DNA from: Gautieria morchelliformis
Lineage: Eukaryota > Basidiomycota > Agaricomycetes > Gomphales > Gomphaceae
NCBI GenBank assembly: GCA_015179125.1
Contig: WHVA01000258.1
Span: 1 to 64,000, forward strand
Direction: 5' to 3'
Length of the DNA stretch: 64,000 nucleotides
This document shows, in pieces, positions 1 through 10,913 of the stretch. How positions within the stretch are numbered: position 1 is the first letter of the stretch; each line of letters opens with the position of its first letter. The position numbers were made by a program, and so were the translations under genes. A model generated the notes under the pieces. It saw nothing but the letters and a program-made list of their open reading frames with translations, did no database searches and had not been told where the DNA came from.

Positions 1-2859
1 TCTGCACCAGCATGTCTCTTAGCTTGAGATCTTGTTACGGGACCACTTGGGCCGGCTGCTCCTGCTGCTGACGGATCCTTTCACTTCTCCTTGTTGGAGC
101 AGCTTCTTTAGGTCTTACATCAACAGTCTGACTGGGTTGTAAGGGCGACTCTAACAGGTGCTCTACTCCCTAGAGCGGCACCTGAGGTAGAGGAGATCCA
201 AAGTATATAAGTCAGTGAGCAAGTAAATACATGGATGGCGCACCTGAGGTAGAGGAGATCCAAAGAGAACAGAGTGAGGGTCTCCTTACCTCAGCGACAA
301 ACTATATAGCTGCTACACAATGACATAAGCAAGTCACACCACTGGTGGTGATGCACAAAAGAAGAAGGAATACAGGAAGGATGCAATGAAGGAGGTGTGA
401 GGAAGAGATGCAAGGAAGGGCAATAAAAGGAAGAACAGGTGGTCCCTGACAGGTTGCAGCTCTTCAAGACGTCCTCTGGTTCATTATCATCAATTTCCTC
501 GATCTTTGCCTCCTCGCTGACTAAGCGACTAGGCATAGGTGCTGGCGCCGAGATGGCCTGTATCATTTTTCTGGACGTAGGTAGCTGTGACTCTTCAATA
601 GAAATGATTGGAGCTTTGCCCCCCTTCATCTCTGAGTCAAATATAACATTCCGCTCGACAGAAACCTTCTGAGAGTCAGGCCAGTAAATGCAGTGCCCAT
701 GGCTCTGTCCAGAGATTCCTATCCACCGAGCTCTTTTGGCACGGGCTGCTAGTTTGTTTCCCTCTTTGACTTTAACGTAGACTTCAATTCCCCACACGTG
801 TATGTCCTTCAGGTTCGGTTTCTCGTGATGGATCATTTCAAAAGGGGTTTTGTCTGGCAAAGCTCTTGTGTGTATCCGATTCCTAAGATAGTTGGCGTCC
901 ACAATTGCATGCCCCATAGAGTCTTAGGAAGACTTGATTCCAATAGCATGGCACGAGCTCTTTCAACTAGAGTTCGGTTTAAACGTTCAGCAACACCATT
1001 TGACTCTGGGGTGTCGTGTACGGTTAACCGATGCTTCGTGCCTTGCTTGGCTAAATGCTGTTCAAATTCAAAGCTTGTGTATTCGCCCCCTCTGTCGGAA
1101 ACAAGTGCTTTGATGTGCACGTTCCTCTGGCGAAGCATCAAAGCCTCGTAGAGTTTGTATTTTAAAAATGCTTCTGATTTATTTGCCATCAAATAGATAA
1201 CCGATTCCCTTGAGTAGTCGTCGATGAAAGACACAAAATAGGATTTCTTGTCAATTGTGGAGTGTCTCTCTGGTCCCCAGACATCAGAATAAATTCTGTC
1301 ACCGAATTTTGATGATCGGCTTCTGGGTTCCTGAGGAAGTGATTTACGTGCAATCTTGGCTTGAATGCACGCATCGCAAACAACCTTGTCACCTTTGAGC
1401 TCAATTCAATGCCTAATATCATGCCACAGTTGAGCAAATGCTGTAGGGACTTTTGTGAAATGTGCCCCATTTTTTGATGTATCTCCATGGCTGATGCGCA
1501 TATATGCGCTTCGGCACTTGTGTGTTGTAAGTCAAATCGATATAAGCCATTCAGCTTCGGTGCTTGCATGAATATCCTGCCTTTACGATTGGATATTTTG
1601 CATTTCTGATCGGCTATCTGAGTGTTATAGCCTGCATCATCACACTGGCCGATCGAGATGAGGGTAACAGCCATTTTGGGCGCGTAGAACGTATCCTTCA
1701 ATGTAATGTTCACAGTCTTATCTCCAACCTTATTATATAGCACGAGTGAGCCTGAACCGAAGGCATCAAAAGTGCCTTTGTTGGCTGCACGAATTGTGCG
1801 CGGCTGTGAGAATGGACTGTAATCCCTCAATAAATTCTTGTGAGGGGTCATATGTGCGGTCGTTCCAGTGTCGAGGATAACAACAGTGTCCAGAGATAAA
1901 CTACTCAAATTAGAGCAGTCGAAGTTGGCGAAAGCGGCTGGACTGCCACTCTCATCCTCTTCAGAGGACACTTCTTCGGCAACATTCGCCTTGGCTTTGC
2001 CCTTCTTCTTTTTGGCTTTCGCTTTCTTCTTCTGACGTGGCCCCTGGCCTTCTTTACCACCTCCTTTAGCCCAGCAACTTTCTATAGTATGTCCAGGCTT
2101 GTGGCAATTAGTGCATGCAAGCACCTTCGGGTCTTTCCGGCCCTTCTGCCCTTTCGTAGATGAACCAATAAATGCCTTCTCTTCTTGTGAAATATTGAGG
2201 GTCTTTCTCCTGTCATATTGAGCCTTTAGTACTCTGGTAATATCATCAGGCACTAAGGGCATTCCACATTCTTCGAGCGACGTGGTAAGGGCATTCATAA
2301 CTGCCTCATAGGAGGGTGGAAGTGATGCAAGGATAATGTCGGTGAACTCTCCTTCAGAAATTCTGGCTCCCATCTCATTGAGACGAGCATAGAGGTCTTG
2401 GGCCTTGTCCAAGTGATCTCTCAAGTCTCCATCCTCAGGACACCTCATACTGCGAAGCTGTCTCTGTAGGTTGGTGAGGACCATCTTGGGCTTTTTGGTC
2501 ATCTCATTGACCAATGCATCCCAGACTTCTTTTGCTGTGTGTCTCTTCTGTAGCATCAGATCTAGTGACTCTGACACTGAGACGATTATTTGGGTTTTTG
2601 CCTGTCCTTCTCTGGCAAGATACTTCTCCAGCTTCTCCTCAGCCTTCTCTATCTGAGTTTCCTCAGCTTCTGTAAGAATATGGCCTGGGGGCATGACTGG
2701 AGGATCAGGAGGTCGAATGGCTCTCCCTTCTATATGCCTGAGTAGATTTTTGGACTCAAAATAACTTGTGAGAGTAGCTCGCCACAGAGGCCAATTACTT
2801 CCATCTGTTGCAAGCTTCTCCACACCCAAAAGCTTCTGCGAAGTGTCTGCGGGGCCCAT
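1..2859 (-). pseudogene. Copia-1 gag-pol (gag, protease, integrase), broken and cut by left edge
   Basis: Gag-pol polyprotein of a Ty1/Copia LTR retrotransposon, the template-packaging and integration machinery. Read on the minus strand from the ATG at 2859: a gag domain (LxGxNWPLWR-like start), a zinc knuckle (CTNCHKPGHTIESC) near 2110-2070, an aspartic protease site (LDTGTTAHMT) near 1870-1840, a pre-integrase HxxxGH region near 1480-1450, and an integrase core with DDYSRE, SDRGGEY and NGVAERLNRT between 1230 and 930. The frame is broken near 1405 (into the integrase) and near 905. A non-coding insertion at about 180-440 separates the integrase tail from a RRSERIR-type linker at about 150-60, which in Copia elements precedes reverse transcriptase. 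RT and RNase H must lie left of the window. An upstream in-frame TTG at 2874 is not a plausible start. Inactive copy. Confidence 0.88.
178..265. repeat. 26-bp direct repeat inside Copia-1 insertion
   Basis: Two identical 26-bp copies, at 178-203 and 240-265, both containing CCTGAGGTAGAGGAG, lie 62 bp apart within the segment that interrupts the Copia-1 reading frame. They may mark a local duplication or a footprint of a lost insertion. Confidence 0.8.
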
Positions 2860-2880
2860 AACCCTTGTTAGCAACTAGGG

Positions 2881-3349
2881 GCTACGGCAGGGAAGGTTCG
2901 GTAAAGTTCTTAGAAAGCTAGAATCTAGAATCAAATACACTCTCTCAGTGAATTTATTGTCACTAATATATTAATACAATACCTAGAATCAAATACACTA
3001 CATGATTTTCAGTCAACATGCTATGTAAATATGAAAGATACTACTCGCCTCTCTCAGTGAATTTATTGTCACTGAGAGAGGAGTACAATCCTGTCTCAGA
3101 AGGCATATACGTGCACCCGGCCCTTTAGCGCCCAAGAGCTCGCGCGTCAAAGTCATTTCAAACTCCGCTTGGTGCAGCCGCCTGTGAAAATAGAAATAAC
3201 AAAGTGGAATGGAGAGATAGGGAGTGACTGGAAATTTTGGAAAATAAGCAGAGAAATGGTTGCATGGTACAAGAACAATGTGAGAAACAATTGGAAACAC
3301 CACACAATAAATTGAACATATTATGCTTGATTTTGGTGCAGGAGCATAA
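2881..3349. other. Copia-1 / Helitron junction with repeats and a perfect hairpin
   Basis: No gene is seen. The stretch contains a direct repeat (CTAGAATCAAATACACT near 2929 and 2983). A 12-bp perfect inverted repeat, CCTCTCTCAGTG at 3048-3059 with its complement at 3070-3081, surrounds a 10-bp loop. Part of the same hairpin sequence (CTCTCAGTGAATTTATTGTC) recurs near 2942. The 5' LTR of Copia-1 and the 5' end of the Helitron should lie here but I could not delimit either. Confidence 0.6.
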
Positions 3350-5160
3350 ATGCACCCAACAATTGTAGACTCTTGGGCCGCTGCAGAGCAAAGCAGGCTG
3401 AAGTGGATCAGGACAAATCAACACACTCTCCATGCTGAGATGTATAACCAGATGATGGATGCCTTTCATCGCAATGACAATGACAGAGATACAAACAACT
3501 TGGGCATACGGTCCATTCTGCCTGCCACATTTCAGGGGGGGACACGGGACATGCAGGAAACCCTGCAGAACTCTCTGGCCATTTCAAGGAAGCATGGTGT
3601 GGCCGATCTCTTTATTACCATGACTTCCAATCCCAACTGGCAGGAGATATTGGATGTGTTGTTGCCTTGACAAACTCCTCAGGACAGACCTGACTTGGTG
3701 TCATGGGTGTTCCAGCTCAAAAAGAAATACCTCATTGCCTTGATCGTCAAGGAAAAGACTTTTGGGGAAACCGTAGCTCGCATGCACACCATTGAATTCC
3801 AGAAAAGGGGACTCCCACACATGCATATTCTTATCTGGTTTGAACGAGATTCCAAGATCAGACATCCACATGAGGTGGATTCAATGATTTCGGCAGAGTT
3901 CCCTGATCCAGAGACTCATCCTGTCCTCTACCGGTTGGTCTGTGAGCTGATGACACATGGTCCCTGTGGACAAATGAAACCAAACGCACCCTGCATGGAA
4001 AATGGCAAGTGCAAGAAAAACTTCCCAAAGCCATTCTGTGAGGAAACCAGTCTGAATGAGGATGGATATCCAAAATATCGTCGTCGCAATGATGGAAGGC
4101 TGCACAATGTCAGAGGTGACATGCTGGACAACAGATGGGTTGTGCCATACTCTCCTCTGCTCTTGCTCAAATTCTGGTGTCACATCAACCCTGAACTCAC
4201 CATCAATGTGAGGTGTATCAAGTATATCCACAAGTATATCTACAAGGGCCATGATCGGACCACCATGGAGTTTGGTCGCACCCAGGATGAAATTAAGCAG
4301 TACCTGGATGCTCGCTATGTCAGTACTCATGAGGCCTGTTGGAGGTTGCTGGAGTGGGAAATCCACACCCAGGTGCCTGCAGTCATGGCACTGCCGGTCC
4401 ATGAAAAGGACCATCACACAATCATCTTTGATCCAACCAGGATGTGGACAACATCCTGGAAAGGGCTGAGGCGAAAAAGACACCGCTCATGGGTTACTTT
4501 GAGGCCAATGATATCAATGATATCTACCCTGAAGCACGTGATCTGCTCTATGTGGAGTTTCCTGACCATTTTACCTGGCACTCACAGGAAAAGGTATGGA
4601 CACCATGCCAAGGAGGTTATAACATTGGTCGCCTTCACTTTTCAAACCCTAAATCAGGAGAGGTTTTTTGTGCGCACTCTCCTCACAGTGGTCAAAGGGG
4701 ATAGATCCTTTGAGGAGCTTAGGTCAGTGGATGGAACACAATATGCTACTTACAAGGAGGCCTGTCGTGCAAGGGGACTTCTGGATGATGATCAGGAGTT
4801 GAGGTTGTGTCTCCAGGAAGCCAGTGGCATGAAAACAGGTGCTCAGCTCAGACATCTCTTTGCCACCATCCTTGGCCATTGCAATCCACCGGGTCCCGGC
4901 AGACTATGGGATGGCTTCACGGAGCACATATGTGATGATCTCAGACATCAGCTCCAAATCAGAGATGGTATGCAGGATCCACGGGACAATCAGGTTTATT
5001 ATTTTGGCCTCTTTCTCCTGGAAAAAATCCTCCAGCAGGGTGGAATGTCCTTGAGCAGCTTTGATGATATGCCTCGGGTGGCAGGCGAGTGGGAAGCCCT
5101 CATTGGAAACAGGTTCATAGCTGAGCAGAGGGACTATGACCTGTTGAAGAGAGGAACATA
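3350..5160 (+). pseudogene. Helitron Rep (HUH endonuclease) part, broken
   Basis: N-terminal half of a RepHel protein, which nicks and transfers one DNA strand during rolling-circle transposition. A Helitron_like_N region starts near 3350 (ATFQGGTRDMQ, FITMTSNPNWQEI). It continues past an in-frame TGA at 3668-3670 to the two-histidine metal motif (LPHMHILIW, about 3815-3840). A CxxxGKCKKNFPKPF segment follows, then the tyrosine region DEIKQYLDARYVSTHEACWR (about 4285-4345), whose two tyrosines are four residues apart as in Helitrons. From about 4440 to 4700 the coding sense runs in a second frame (DNILERAEAKK, DLLYVEFPDHFTW) and then returns to the first. One nonsense codon and two frame changes make it inactive. 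Confidence 0.9.
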
Positions 5161-6562
5161 GCTGATGAGGAGGTTCCCAGGCTGAATGAGGGGCAAAGGT
5201 CGCGCATGATCAGATATTACGGTCGGCACTGACCAGAGATGCTCATGGGAAACCTGATGGACAAATGTTTTTTGTCACTGGCTCAGGGGCGCGGGAAATC
5301 ATTCACATGGAACACTCTAATCCACTCCTGTAGAGCGGAGAGCTCATTGTGCTTGCAGTAGCCTCATCTGCAATGGCTGCACTTATCCTCACTAAGGGAC
5401 AACCTCTCACAGCATGCTTGGAATTCCCATTCCTGTCCATGAGGCTCTCTCTCCTCCATCAAAAGAACTCTGACAAGGCTGACATGCTGAGACAGGCCAG
5501 TCTCATCTTGGGATGAGGCTGCAATGCAGCATCGCCATGCCATAGAGGCCATTGACAGGACACTGAGGGATTCCTTGACCAGCCTGACGACCCTTTGGTG
5601 GCATCACAGTCGCCTTTGGAGGTGACTTTCAGCAGACTCTCCCAATTGTCCCTAAAGGCTCCAAGGAGGATATCGTGGGAGCTACCCTTCAGAAGTCATA
5701 TCTGTGGCCAAAGATCAAGGTCATCCATCTGACAGAGAACATGCGGGTGAGAAATGACCCTGACAGAGCCAGGTTTGCAGAATGGCTGCAGAATGTGGGC
5801 CAGGGAAAGGATCTCCCACTAGATCATACGTTCTCACTGCCTCCTCACATGGTGTGTGGCCCTGGAATTGAAGATCTGATCCAGGAAATATACCCTGGCA
5901 TTGGAAATCATGTCCCTGCCCAGGATAATTACTTTTTGGAGTGTGCCATCCTCTGTGCCAGAAACACTGAGGTCAATGAGATCAATTCCATGGTGTTTAG
6001 GGAGTTTCCAGGTGATGCTCAGGTCTTGCACTGTGCAAATTCCATTGAAGAATCTGATGATGCAGATCGGTATCCTGTGGAGTATCTGAATTCCATAGAG
6101 ATGGGCTGTCTTCCTCCTGCTCGCTTGGAAGTCAAGCCTGGAGTGCCTCTGATGCTGTTGCGCAATTTGGATCAGAAGCAAGGACTATGCAATGGGACAA
6201 GGTTGCGGTTGGTGAGGATAAGCATTAGAGTGTTGGAGGTCAGGATCATCTCAGGTCCATGTGCAGGAAATATTGCTTTCATCCCCAGGATCATCATTAA
6301 GCCATCAGAGGGAGAGTTGCCATTTGTGCTGCAAAGGAGGCAGTTTCCAGTGCGTTTGGCATTTGCAATGACTATCAACAAGTCTCAGGGACAGTCTTTG
6401 GGTACGGTTGGGCTGGACCTGAGATATCCAGTGTTTGGACATGGTCAGTTGTATGTTGGTGTATCAAGAGGGACCAACTGGAACAGAGTCAAGGTCTTGC
6501 TTGAGGAGGGTTTGGACACAACCAACATTGTATATAAAGATGTATTACTTAGAGCTCCTTGA
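5161..6562 (+). pseudogene. Helitron PIF1-like helicase part, N-terminus broken
   Basis: C-terminal SF1B/PIF1-type helicase half of the same RepHel protein, which unwinds the transposing strand. Between 5161 and 5675 the sense jumps frames several times: a Walker A-like GSGARGKSFTW near 5280 (the family usually has GSGGTGKS) and a GGDFQQTLPIVPKG motif near 5620-5655 are both recognisable. From 5675 to the stop at 6560-6562 the frame is open for 295 residues and holds ENMRVRNDP, the GVPLMLLRNLD segment and the final helicase motif INKSQGQSLGTVGLDL with YVGVSRG. The broken N-terminal part indicates a dead element, although the C-terminal half is well preserved. Confidence 0.9.
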
Positions 6563-6712
6563 TTTTTTTTATATCCACTTCTCTTGATATGATTTATGTG
6601 TTTTACTTCATTTACTTGATGCAAATTGATTACTTTGATTTTCCCCAATGCACTTGACCTTACTGATGCGTTTGACCTACACCCCCGCGCGAAGCGCGGG
6701 TACCCACCTAGT

Positions 6713-7034
6713 TCCTATAGGTGAAAGTAGCACGGTGGGAGGTTGTGGGCGCGCTGACCAATGCTGACCAATGCTTTGTCATTAGTTTGTCAGCGGAGCG
6801 CGCGAGCGGCGCAGCCGCGAGCCAAGAACGCTGGCAGCATGGTCACGTGACCGTTTGCGTTCCAAATTAGGTCAGCGGCGAGCGGCGCAGCCCGAGAGAA
6901 CGCTGCGCAGTGGTCACGTGACCCGTTCGCGACCAGAGCGGCATACGCGAGTGTGGTCCATGCACGACACACGCGCACGGTATAAAGGCCGAACGGTAAG
7001 GACATAACGCCAGGAACCTGCCCAACCGGCGATT
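6713..7034 (+). promoter_or_regulatory. GC-rich segment with duplicated CACGTG palindromes and a TATA box
   Basis: A roughly 70-bp segment is present twice, at about 6790-6852 and 6870-6923. Each copy contains GAGCGGCGCAGCC and ends in the 12-bp perfect palindrome GGTCACGTGACC (6841-6852 and 6912-6923), an E-box-like bHLH target. A TATAAA lies at 6981-6986. The segment starts with TC at 6713 directly after the end of Helitron A, so it could be the 5' end of a following non-autonomous Helitron that carries a promoter. No convincing gene follows; the TATA box is followed by the CTGTCTG microsatellite. Confidence 0.4.
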
Positions 7035-7165
7035 CCTCTGTCTGCTGTCTGCTATGTGCTCTGTCTGCTCTGTGCTCTGTGCTGTCTGCTCTGTGCTCTG
7101 TCCGCTGTCTGCTCTGTGCTCTGTCTGCTCTGGGTGCTGTCTGCTGTCTGCTCTGTCTGCTGTCT
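7035..7165. repeat. CTGTCTG/CTCTGTG microsatellite-like tract
   Basis: An irregular tandem run of CTGTCTGCT and CTGTGCT units covers about 130 bp. It sits between the E-box/TATA segment and an AT-rich stretch (7210-7900) in which I see no gene. Confidence 0.85.
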
Positions 7166-8004
7166 CTCCTTTAGCTGGCTGGCTGTCTATGGCTTTGGTT
7201 GGCTGACTATCTATTGGTAAGTAATATCTCTTTTTTAATGCATTCCAATGTATTTTATTTGATTTGTGTTTGTAATTTTATTGGTTCCTTTTTTTTTATC
7301 ATATTGTATTCACGTTTGCTTTATATTTTTGTTATTTCTTTCGAAAATAGATTTAAATAAAATCCCAAGACTGCTGAAAAAAATGTATTTTGATACATAT
7401 ATTTTTCAGGTTTTTTTCGAAAATAGGCATCAATAAGTTTCTTCTAAAATTAATGGCAATATGTTCTGCTTTTAAATGTGGTTTGTTTTGTTGTTTTATT
7501 TACTGTAAAGCTGCCAGGCACTCCTTCTCTGGCTATACTGGTGGCTGGCTTACTATGGCTTTGGCTGGGCTCTGGGTTTCTCTGTCAGTCTCTGGGCTTC
7601 TCTGGCTTTGGCTGGGCATTAATAACAACTTCTGCTTCAATGTACTGTACTTTGTTGACATTTTTTCGCAGATAGATGTCAATAAATTATCCTGACTTTA
7701 TGAAAATTGACAACAGTTGGAGCTTAAATGTACAGTGCATTTTTTTGACATTTTTCAAAAAATACATAATCTTGACTTTGCTAAAATTAATAACAACTTC
7801 AGCTTAAACATACTGGACATTTGTTTTGAGATAATCCTGACTTTGTTAAAACTAATGACAGCAGCTGCTTAAATATGGCTTCCTTTACTATTTTATTTAT
7901 GTCTGTATATGTCACAAAATAGATATTGATACATGTCCCTGAGTTTGCGAAAAGTAAATGATAAGTAACAGCCTCTGCTTGCTTCACTTTGAGGCCCTTG
8001 GGAT

Positions 8005-9290
8005 ATGCTACACATGCCATTGGGACATGCTACACACACTATGCATGGGGACACGCACGCTATGCATGGAGACACATATGTTATGCATGGAGACATGTAT
8101 GTTAGGCGTGAAGACATGCATGTTATGCGTGGAGACATGCATGTTAGGTGTGGAGACATGCACGTTAGGCGTGGAGACATGCGTGTTGTGCATGGGGACA
8201 TGCATGCTATGCTTGGGGACATGCATGCTATGCTTGGGACATGCATGTTATGCGTAGAGACACACATGTTATGCATGGGACAAGCATGCTATGCATGGGC
8301 ACACACACACTATGTATGGGGATGTGCACACTATATGGTGGGATACACTATGCTTGGGGACATACTATGCTTGGGGACAGACACACTATGATTGGGGGAC
8401 ACGGTACAAACAAGAGACACACTACGCACACTATGCATGGGGAAAAACAAGGGACATTCTATACGTGCTATCCTTGGGGGACATGTTATGCATGGGGGAC
8501 ACACTGTGCACACTATACTTGAGGGAGAGGCTACACACACTATGTGTAGGGAGATGCTACACATGTGGACATGCTATGCATGGGGGACACACATGCTATA
8601 ATTTAGGGACATGCTACACACAAAATACTTGAGGGATCTGTTATGCATGTGGGACATGCCACACAGACTGTACTTGGTGACATGCTGCATGTGGGGACAC
8701 ACTATGCTTGGGGATGGGACACACAGGCTATGCATGGGCACACGCACACTATGCATGGGGATGTGCACACTATATGTGGGGACACACTATGCTTGGGGGA
8801 CACGGTACGAACAAGGGACACACTACAGGGGAAAACACTACAAACAAGGGACATTCTACACATGCTATACTTGGGGGACACGCTACAAACAAAGGACATG
8901 CTATGCACACTATACTTGGGGGACATGTTATGCATTGGGGACACACTTTGCACACTATATTTGAGGGAGATGCTACACACACTACATGTAGGGACATGCT
9001 ACACATGTGGACATGCTATGCATGGGGGACACACATGCTATAATTTATGGACACACTATGTTTGGGGACATGCTACAAACCAGGGACATGCTATGCATGT
9101 GAGACACACCATGCACACTGTACTTGGTGACATGCTACATGTGGAGACACACTATGCATGGAGGACATGCTACGCACACTATACTTGGGGACATGTTATG
9201 TGTGCATGTTACAAACCAGGGACACAATAAGCATGCTATATTCAAGGCTATGCACACTATACTTGGGCACATGCAGACATGCGTAGAGAC
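8005..9290. repeat. GGGGACATGCTATGC-type minisatellite, about 1.3 kb
   Basis: Degenerate tandem repeats of about 14-18 bp built on GGGGACACACTATGC/GGAGACATGCATG fill this region. A higher-order duplication of roughly 420-440 bp is visible: about 8285-8700 matches about 8725-9145, including the marker order GGGGATGTGCACACTATAT, GAGGGAGA and ATGCTATAATTTA. Because the unit lacks stop codons in most frames, long Met/His/Cys-rich frames appear on both strands. They show no start context or family resemblance and I do not call them genes. Confidence 0.9.
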
Positions 9291-9418
9291 ATTACCTATC
9301 TTGATGTGTTACTTATAGCTACTTTCAATTGCAATGAGATGTGTTTTACTTATCCCAAGTTTGATTTACCCAATGTGTTTGACCTACACCCCCGTGTGAA
9401 GCATGGGTATCCACCTAG
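9279..9418 (+). mobile_element. Helitron B 3' end (non-autonomous or truncated)
   Basis: This stretch resembles the last part of Helitrons A and C: CATTACCTATCTTGATGTG, a CTACACCCCCG stem with a decayed right arm (GTGTGAAGCATGGG), TATCCAC and CTAG at 9415-9418. The following base is A, not the expected T. The minisatellite directly upstream is probably internal to this copy, whose 5' end may be the TC at 6713. Confidence 0.7.
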
Positions 9419-10714
9419 AGGTACGGGGTCAAGAATTGAGTTAAATTGGATATCAGAAATCGAGTTGGAAGGCAGAGGTCAGAGAGACAAAGGCCTTGCA
9501 AGTACTTGCTGTGGTAAGAATAGGAAACAGTGCAAAGGGAGTCACATATCAAAGTCAATTATCTGATTGCAGAATAGAGGCACACATGACTGGGTTTTAT
9601 ACAAAGAGCTGAGACAACATGTCAGAAGGTAGAGGTAAGCAATTCCAGTGCAAGCAAAAGTAACTAGGATAAATGGAGTAAGTAACTAATACGGAACAAG
9701 AGGAACTACAAGGGGGTGCCGGGTGGAACTAAGAACAATCAATAGGCAAAAGAACAAGGGGAATGTGTGTCTAATTGATTGTTACGTATTGGAATTCACA
9801 GAGGTCGGAACTGGAAAGGACAACGGCTTCAACTTATGTGTTGTGCCCCTGATGAACTACCATCCTAAGTATTTCGGGATTGACTTGCGGATATCGGAGA
9901 AGGCAGAAGTCGGGAACAGAGTACTGAGAGTCAAGGTTCGAGGGTTGGAGAACAAAGGTCGGAAGAGGTGGAGGACAGAGGGTCGAGAGCGGAAGGAGAC
10001 AAGACTAGCAAAACTCACTGTGCTAAGAACAGGAGACAGTGCGAAGGGAATCACGTATCGAAGTTGATTATCTGCTTGCAGGAACGAAGACATACATGAG
10101 GGGGTTTTATACAAAGAGCTGAAGCAACAGGTAATGGTATGGTACTAAGCAAATTCTGGAGAGTGCAGGAATCGGATAGACATACGGGGCAAGTAACTAA
10201 TGCGGAACAATGGGATGACAAGGGGGGTGCAGGGTAGGGTAAGTACAATGGCAAAGAACAAGGCAAGTAAGTACAATAGGCCTCGGAAGAAACAGAATTA
10301 CGGAAATGGTATCTTGCTGTGTTCAGGGTCGAGTATGGGGCCGGTATCTGGAGGTGGCCAGGGGTACTGAAATCACAAGGGTCGAGGTAGAGGGTTGCGG
10401 ATGGTGCGGATGTTGTGGAATAGAGTCGGAGGTGGTGCAGAGGCGGTGCAGAGGTGGTGCGGAGGATATGCGGATATGGTGGAGATGGTTGAGGGGAACA
10501 GTCGTAACATTGATAGTGGAACAAATGGATCTCCTGATGCTCCGGACTTGCTATGCTAAGGGTCAAGTAGGGAACGCCGGTGAATAGAGTCAAAAGGGGA
10601 AGTATGTGAATAGTAAAGAACAAGGGGATCAAAAGGTCAAAGTGTGGACATTGCGGAATAGAGCCAGAGGAGGCATGGAGGTACCAGAGTTGGTCAAGCA
10701 GCATGGTCATAACA
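9419..10714 (-). repeat. Older Gypsy-1-family LTR (minus orientation) split by a younger solo LTR
   Basis: Read on the minus strand this begins TGTTATGACC at 10714, runs to 10510, is interrupted by the solo LTR at 9780-10509, and resumes from 9779 to 9419. The second part contains CAGCTCTTTGTATAAAACCC, the promoter/TATA part shared with the Gypsy-1 LTR at 53373-54024. It is cut off at the Helitron B border, so its 3' end is missing. It appears to lie within Helitron C. Confidence 0.6.
9780..10509 (-). repeat. Solo LTR of the Gypsy-1 family with TTGAT target-site duplication
   Basis: A complete 730-bp LTR in minus orientation, TGTTACGAC...CGTAACA, with the same body as the Gypsy-1 3' LTR (CATTACCTGTTGC, CAGCTCTTTGTATAAAA, AGTTGAAGCCG, CCTTTCCAGTTCCGAC). 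It is flanked by an exact 5-bp direct repeat, TTGAT at 9775-9779 and again at 10510-10514, the usual size for Gypsy integrase. No internal region is left, so it arose by LTR-LTR recombination. Confidence 0.92.
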
Positions 10715-10913
10715 TTACCTACCTTGATGTGTTACTTAGAGCTACTGTCAATCAATAAGATGCATTTTACTTATCTGAAAGAAAATTTCTGATCCGAATG
10801 TGTTTGACTTATCCCAAGTTTGATTTACCCAAGGCGTTTGACCTTGCTGATGCGTTTGACCTTACCGAGGCGTTTGACTTGCACCCCCGCGCGAAGCGCG
10901 GGTATCCACCTAG
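10715..10913 (+). mobile_element. Helitron C 3' end
   Basis: About 199 bp matching the 3' ends of Helitrons A and B: TTACCTACCTTGATGTG, three GCGTTTGAC motifs, the perfect stem CCCGCGC (10886-10892) with GAA loop and complement at 10896-10902, then CTAG at 10910-10913 followed by T. No coding sequence accompanies it; the LTR nest directly upstream probably inserted into this copy. Confidence 0.85.

Larger units (their letters stand above)
3300..6711 (+). mobile_element. Autonomous-type Helitron A, decayed; 3' end exact, 5' end undefined
   Basis: The element is defined by the RepHel remnants at 3350-6562 and a canonical 3' terminus. A 7-bp GC stem (CCCGCGC at 6684-6690, complement at 6694-6700, GAA loop) is followed eight bases later by CTAG at 6708-6711 and a T at 6712. 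Helitrons end in a short hairpin plus CTRR and insert between A and T, so this fits exactly. The 5' TC end was not located. Confidence 0.9.

Noticed and set aside
3858..4483. Minus-strand ORFs (71-200 codons) opposite the Helitron Rep
   Set aside because: They are shadows of the plus-strand HUH/Rep coding sequence.
8005..9290. CRISPR-like array
   Set aside because: Units are 14-18 bp, degenerate and contiguous with no unique spacers. The genome is fungal.
7893..9318. Several Met/His/Cys-rich ORFs of 60-195 codons on both strands
   Set aside because: They are translations of the minisatellite in every frame. There is no family resemblance, no start context and no introns; the open frames follow from the repeat unit.
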